A stretch of 43,748 nt of DNA from an uncultured Oscillospiraceae bacterium (GTDB taxonomy: Bacteria; Bacillota; Clostridia; Oscillospirales; Acutalibacteraceae): NCBI GenBank assembly GCA_905198295.1, contig CAJKBW010000014.1, positions 1 to 43,748 on the forward strand, in the 5' to 3' direction. The notes below the pieces were generated by a model. It saw only the letters and a list, made by a program, of their open reading frames with translations, had not been told where the DNA came from and did not search any database. Position 1 is the first letter of the stretch. The number at the start of each line of letters is the position of its first letter. Below are positions 40,805-43,748 of this stretch, piece by piece. Made by a program: the position numbers and the translations under genes.

Positions 40805-41299
40805 TTAAAACAAACCGGTGAAAAAGTCTGTAATCGACTGCCACAGGGAAGCCCAAAAACCTTCCGGCTCCTCATTCAGCGCCGCCGCCTGCGTTGCGCC
40901 GTCCACCGTAATATACTGGATCTGGTACGGCTCCATTTTCTGCATGCCCAGGACATTTTCCGCATAATCCTCAATACTCTGATTGGAGGTCGACTGGGCA
41001 AGCTCACTGGACATGCTGGCGTATTCGCTCTTGAGCGCCTGCAGTTCGGCTTGATCACGCTGCAGCTGCGCGTTCATTTCGGTCAGCTGCACCCGGCTGG
41101 TGATCATCAAGGTTACGATTCCCAGCGCTGCCATCGCGACAAAAAGGGCGCTGGCCACCCGTACGGCAGACTGTACCTTTTCCCGGCGCCGCTGCATTTT
41201 CTGTACTTTTTTATTTTCCGGCAGGGAAACGATTTTGGCCTTCTTCGGCTCAAACAAAGACAGATCATAGGCTTCCGAGCCATGCGAATGTACAGCCAT
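40805..41299 (-). CDS. ftsL: FtsL-like septum formation protein
   Basis: A 164-residue bitopic membrane protein. A basic N-terminal tail (about 1-45, KKVQKMQRRREKV) precedes a TM helix at about 46-68, then an extracytoplasmic coiled coil (VQLTEMNAQLQRDQAELQAL) and the conserved distal block DYAENVLGMQKMEPYQIQYI. The C-terminal ~40 residues (EGFWASLWQSITDFFTGLF) are an amphipathic, Trp/Phe-rich tail longer than in most FtsL. Position between rsmH and the PBP supports the call. The ATG has AAGGAGGT upstream. Confidence 0.85.
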   Translation of the reverse strand: MAVHSHGSEAYDLSLFEPKKAKIVSLPENKKVQKMQRRREKVQSAVRVASALFVAMAALGIVTLMITSRVQLTEMNAQLQRDQAELQALKSEYASMSSELAQSTSNQSIEDYAENVLGMQKMEPYQIQYITVDGATQAAALNEEPEGFWASLWQSITDFFTGLF

Positions 41300-41327
41300 G
41301 TCGTACCTCCTTAAACATTAAAATCCA

Positions 41328-42281
41328 TCAGCGGGCCTGTCCCGCATCGGCGTATAATTCGTGAACCCTTTGGATACAGCGCAGCTTTGCGCTCCGACTG
41401 CGGGGATTCTGCCGCAACTCCTCTTCCCCGGCTTCTGCCGGATGCCGGAGCGCCAACTGAGCCGCCGGCGTACGTCCGCAGGTGCACACAGGAAAATCCG
41501 GCGGACAGATGCAGCCCCTTCGCCATGCGGCAAAGCGCTGCTTGACCATGCGGTCCTCCAGTGAATGGAAGGTGATCACCGCAAGCCGCCCGCCGTCCTT
41601 CAGGCAGCGGAACGCCGCATCCAGCCCCGCCGAAAGGCAGTCCAACTCACCGTTGACGGCGATACGCAGTGCCTGGAACACCCGCCGGGCGGGATGTCCG
41701 TCCCGCCGGGCCGCCGCCGGCACCGCCTCACGGACAATGTCCGCAAGCTGTGCGGTGGTTTCTACCGGTGCCGCCTCCCGTTCCCGCGCAATTGCAGCTG
41801 CGATCCTCCGGGCATGTTTTTCTTCTCCAAAGCGGAAAAAGATTTCCGCGAGCTCCGGCTCGGAAAGCGTATTCACCAGCTGGGCCGCCGATGTTCCGGA
41901 CTGGGACATCCGCATATCCAGCGGTGCATCCTTATGATAAGAAAACCCGCGCTCCGCCGCGTCGAGCTGATGAGAGGACACCCCGATATCCAGCAGGATA
42001 CCGTCCACCCTCCCGATACCGCGCGCCGCGAGCACCTGTTCCATATCCGCAAAATTAGCCTGCACCACCTCAGCCGGAAGCCCCTGCAGCCGAGCCGATG
42101 CCTCCCGGATGGCATCCGGGTCGCGGTCCAGCGCAATCAACCGACCAGTGGTCAAGCGGGACGCGATCGCCGCGGAATGACCGCCGCCGCCCGCCGTGCC
42201 GTCCACATAAATCCCGTCCGGCCGTACCGCCAGCGCATCAATGGTCTCCCGCAGCAGCACGGGCAGATGGTATTCACTCAT
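41328..42281 (-). CDS. rsmH: 16S rRNA (cytosine-N4)-methyltransferase RsmH (MraW)
   Basis: Methylates N4 of a 16S rRNA cytosine near the decoding centre, with S-adenosylmethionine, 317 residues. The AdoMet site is VDGTAGGGGHSAAIASRL, followed by LIALDRDPDAIREA. Later blocks are GILLDIGVSSHQLD, FSYHKDAPLDMRM and RVFQALRIAVNGEL, then TFHSLEDRMVKQRF. Length is normal. AAGGAGCG precedes the ATG. It is 28 nt after mraZ and 28 nt before ftsL, forming the standard start of the dcw operon. Confidence 0.96.
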   Translation of the reverse strand: MSEYHLPVLLRETIDALAVRPDGIYVDGTAGGGGHSAAIASRLTTGRLIALDRDPDAIREASARLQGLPAEVVQANFADMEQVLAARGIGRVDGILLDIGVSSHQLDAAERGFSYHKDAPLDMRMSQSGTSAAQLVNTLSEPELAEIFFRFGEEKHARRIAAAIAREREAAPVETTAQLADIVREAVPAAARRDGHPARRVFQALRIAVNGELDCLSAGLDAAFRCLKDGGRLAVITFHSLEDRMVKQRFAAWRRGCICPPDFPVCTCGRTPAAQLALRHPAEAGEEELRQNPRSRSAKLRCIQRVHELYADAGQAR

Positions 42282-42309
42282 GCCCGGCCACGCTCCTTAC
42301 ATCCGCACA

Positions 42310-42729
42310 TCAGAATCCCAGCTCCATAAGCCCGGATTCCACTTCCTCCGCCGTCATCACATCGATATCCGCTTCAAACTCGGCCGGATTCCAGATTTCG
42401 GCGCGCTTGCCGGTGCCAACCACCAGCGCTTCCTTCTCCAGACCCGCATACGCCAGCAGATTCTTCGGCAGCAGGATACGCCCCTGTGCATCCACCTGAA
42501 CATCCGCTGCGTTTGCGGACAGGTAACGCTGCAGCTTGCGTGCTTTGGTCATCGGCATATCCGCCAGCTTTTCCTGCAGCTTGTCCCACTCCTCGAGTGA
42601 GTACAGGCTCACGCAGTGATCCAGAACCGCCGCAGCAATAAAGCTGTCGCCGAGTTCTTTGCGAAGCTTGGCAGGCACAAAGATGCGCCCCTTCGCGTCG
42701 ATATTGTGTTGGAACCGGCCGTACAGCAT
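42310..42729 (-). CDS. mraZ: MraZ transcriptional repressor of the dcw cluster
   Basis: AbrB-fold (SpoVT/MraZ type) DNA-binding protein of 139 residues with two tandem swapped-hairpin repeats. The first is YGRFQHNIDAKGRIFVPAKL and the second contains ADVQVDAQGRILLPKNLLAY. It forms multimeric rings that bind the repeats in its own promoter and represses mraZ and downstream genes. Here periodic GTGG repeats lie just downstream of the promoter, matching this role. The RBS before the ATG is weak, which may keep MraZ low. Confidence 0.95.
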   Translation of the reverse strand: MLYGRFQHNIDAKGRIFVPAKLRKELGDSFIAAAVLDHCVSLYSLEEWDKLQEKLADMPMTKARKLQRYLSANAADVQVDAQGRILLPKNLLAYAGLEKEALVVGTGKRAEIWNPAEFEADIDVMTAEEVESGLMELGF

Positions 42730-42813
42730 ACCGAAGCCCTGTTGCCTTTCCCCGCCATCCGGCGGTGATACGCGGTTTACCCGCGCGGGAATTTCTCATC
42801 CCCTGGAGAGAAT

Positions 42814-42880
42814 GGTGGAAAACTCGGTGGAAAGAGTGGAAATTCACCACAACTCACCACTTCGAGCTACTTTTCACCAC
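42814..42880 (-). promoter_or_regulatory. Probable MraZ operator: two sets of GTGG repeats
   Basis: On the minus strand GTGGTGA occurs at 42880, 42860 and 42850, with a degenerate copy at 42870, a 10-nt period. On the plus strand GTGGAAA occurs three times at 42815, 42827 and 42836. MraZ of other bacteria binds TGGG-type repeats with a 10-bp period, so this is likely its site, placed at the start of the transcript. Confidence 0.75.
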
Positions 42881-42889
42881 TTAATCATC

Positions 42890-42918
42890 ATTATAAAGCC
42901 TCTTTGCGTAAATTGCAA
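42890..42918 (-). promoter_or_regulatory. Sigma-A promoter of the dcw cluster (mraZ)
   Basis: TTGCAA (42918-42913), 17-nt spacer, TATAAT (42895-42890) on the minus strand. The GTGG repeats begin about 10 nt downstream, overlapping the expected start of transcription. The leader before mraZ is about 150 nt. Confidence 0.85.
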
Positions 42919-43029
42919 GCACTGCGCCAAAATTTCCTGTGAGGATTTTGTGTCAAAATGCTGGTAATTTTTTCACAATTCCGCACATCTCGGCGCCGTA
43001 CATGATGATCCGCCGAATTTTTCCAAAAC

Positions 43030-43559
43030 CTGTAAAGTAAACATCCACCGGCATAGCCGGTGGCTTTGCAGAAGACGCCTGTAAGGCTCTGTTACTAGCA
43101 GCGCCTGTAGGCGCCTTTTGCGGCCTGACACCTGCGAAGAGATTGCTACTTGCTACCCGTAAACGGGTCTGTGTATTCTTTCAGTGTCAGTTGGTCGTGC
43201 AGTTCATCTTCCTTGAGCTGATTCTGAATATACTCTGCAATCTTTTTCGTGTTCTTTCCTGCTGTGTCCACGTAATATCCACGACACCAAAAGCTTCTAT
43301 TCCCGTATTTATATTTCAGATTCCCATGTCGCTCATGAATCAAGATACTGCTCTTTCCCTTAAGAAATCCCATAAATCCTGCTACACTTTCTTTTGGCGG
43401 GATTTCTACGAGCATATGGATATGCTCCGGACACACTTCTGCCTCTACTATGTGGATTCCTTTCCAGTCGCATAATTCCCGCAGGATTTTCCCTATCTCT
43501 GCTTTGTGTTCTCCGTAGAATATCTTTCGCCGGTATTTTGGCGCGAATGCTATAGTAAT
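43030..43559 (-). mobile_element. IS200/IS605-family element, 5' truncated
   Basis: The right-end hairpin CCACCGGC-ATA-GCCGGTGG (43045-43063), followed on the minus strand by TTTAC (about 43040), is typical of IS200 ends. The transposase gene runs leftward toward it, but no left-end hairpin or intact N-terminus is present. Exact element ends are inferred. Confidence 0.7.
43146..43559 (-). pseudogene. tnpA: IS200/IS605 TnpA transposase, N-terminally truncated
   Basis: A Y1-type HUH transposase remnant. After a TAG (43562-43560) the frame opens directly with TIAFAPKYRRKIFYG, where intact TnpA has about 15 more residues (usually ...CKYHIVFAPKYRR). The rest is complete: the HUH motif CPEHIHMLVEIPPKE, FMGFLKGKSS, NRSFWCRGYYV, the catalytic Tyr in AEYIQNQ, and the terminal LKEYTDPFTG. 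The lost start and stop codon indicate a pseudogene. Restart at the GTG of VCPEHIH would lack the N-terminal strand. Confidence 0.75.
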
Positions 43560-43746
43560 CTAAATCACACATCGGTGGCATACACGTCACCACCGGTAAA
43601 GCAACTTCTTGTTTTATGTACCTGACCGCGCCGAGGACATCAGAATAATCCTCTGTGGCGCAGCCTTTGATATATACATGGCATTTCTGCGAACTGCCAT
43701 CGGTAGTAATATAAATCCGCTCCACAATCGAGTGGAGCAAAGTGAA
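43360..43746 (-). other. Open frame fragment entering from the right edge
   Basis: A frame open from the right edge to a stop at 43360 that overlaps the tnpA remnant in another frame below 43560. The distal part is therefore certainly out of frame with the transposase. The edge part (about 60 codons, with RIYITTDGSSQKCHVYIKG and EVALPVVTCMPP) may belong to an upstream gene truncated by the IS, but I do not recognise it. A GCTCCAC/GTGGAGC inverted repeat lies near 43720-43740. Confidence 0.25.
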
Positions 43747-43748
43747 TA

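Overview
The window is a chromosomal segment of a GC-rich, endospore-forming Bacillota, most like the Clostridia (Oscillospiraceae/Ruminococcaceae type). The evidence is the sporulation genes gpr, spoIIP and spoIID, a division and cell wall (dcw) cluster headed by mraZ, a MurE carrying the meso-diaminopimelate specificity motif DNPR, a YceD-L32 operon, PlsY/GpsA lipid genes and Gram-positive sigma-A promoters (TTGACA-17-TATAAT type). There is no phage or plasmid signature. The only mobile DNA is a decayed IS200/IS605 element at the right edge.

Layout, left to right. 1-7.1 kb (minus strand): an edge-truncated proline-rich membrane protein, rlmB, then an operon of FG-GAP-like lipoprotein, OmpR-type response regulator, sensor kinase and YqhQ. 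7.3-7.9 kb: two small XRE regulators. 8.2-13.2 kb (minus): a DUF512 radical-SAM protein, der, a DUF2726 protein, plsY and gpsA. 13.3-14.1 kb: yceD-rpmF behind a perfect consensus promoter. 14.2-17.7 kb: PHP hydrolase, CofE-like protein, a small P-loop protein and pgi. 17.9-20.9 kb: rpsT divergent from the plus-strand gpr-spoIIP pair and a small membrane protein. 21-23.3 kb: a Cmk-like kinase, a lone EutP-like GTPase and spoIID (minus). 23.5-25.9 kb: citrate synthase and an unknown membrane protein (plus).

25.9-27.3 kb has no convincing gene. On the minus strand it carries a strong promoter with an AT-rich upstream tract, about 800 nt of hairpin-rich sequence and a terminator. I read this as a candidate large structured non-coding RNA, the most novel item here. 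Next come a DUF1292 gene, a 6S RNA, and corA, whose leader holds a 23-codon upstream ORF beginning SPDP after the start, reminiscent of the enterobacterial MgtL leader peptide.

29.2-42.9 kb is a minus-strand dcw cluster transcribed right to left: mraZ, rsmH, ftsL, a PASTA-containing PBP (SpoVD/FtsI type), murE, mraY, ftsW, murG, murA, ftsQ, ftsZ. murF, murD and murC are absent from their usual places. The mraZ promoter is followed at once by periodic GTGG repeats, probably the MraZ operator. Several internal boundaries (ftsL-PBP, ftsW-murG, murG-murA, ftsQ-ftsZ) carry hairpins or promoters that suggest segmental control. 43.0-43.7 kb is an IS200-like remnant and an edge fragment of unknown nature.
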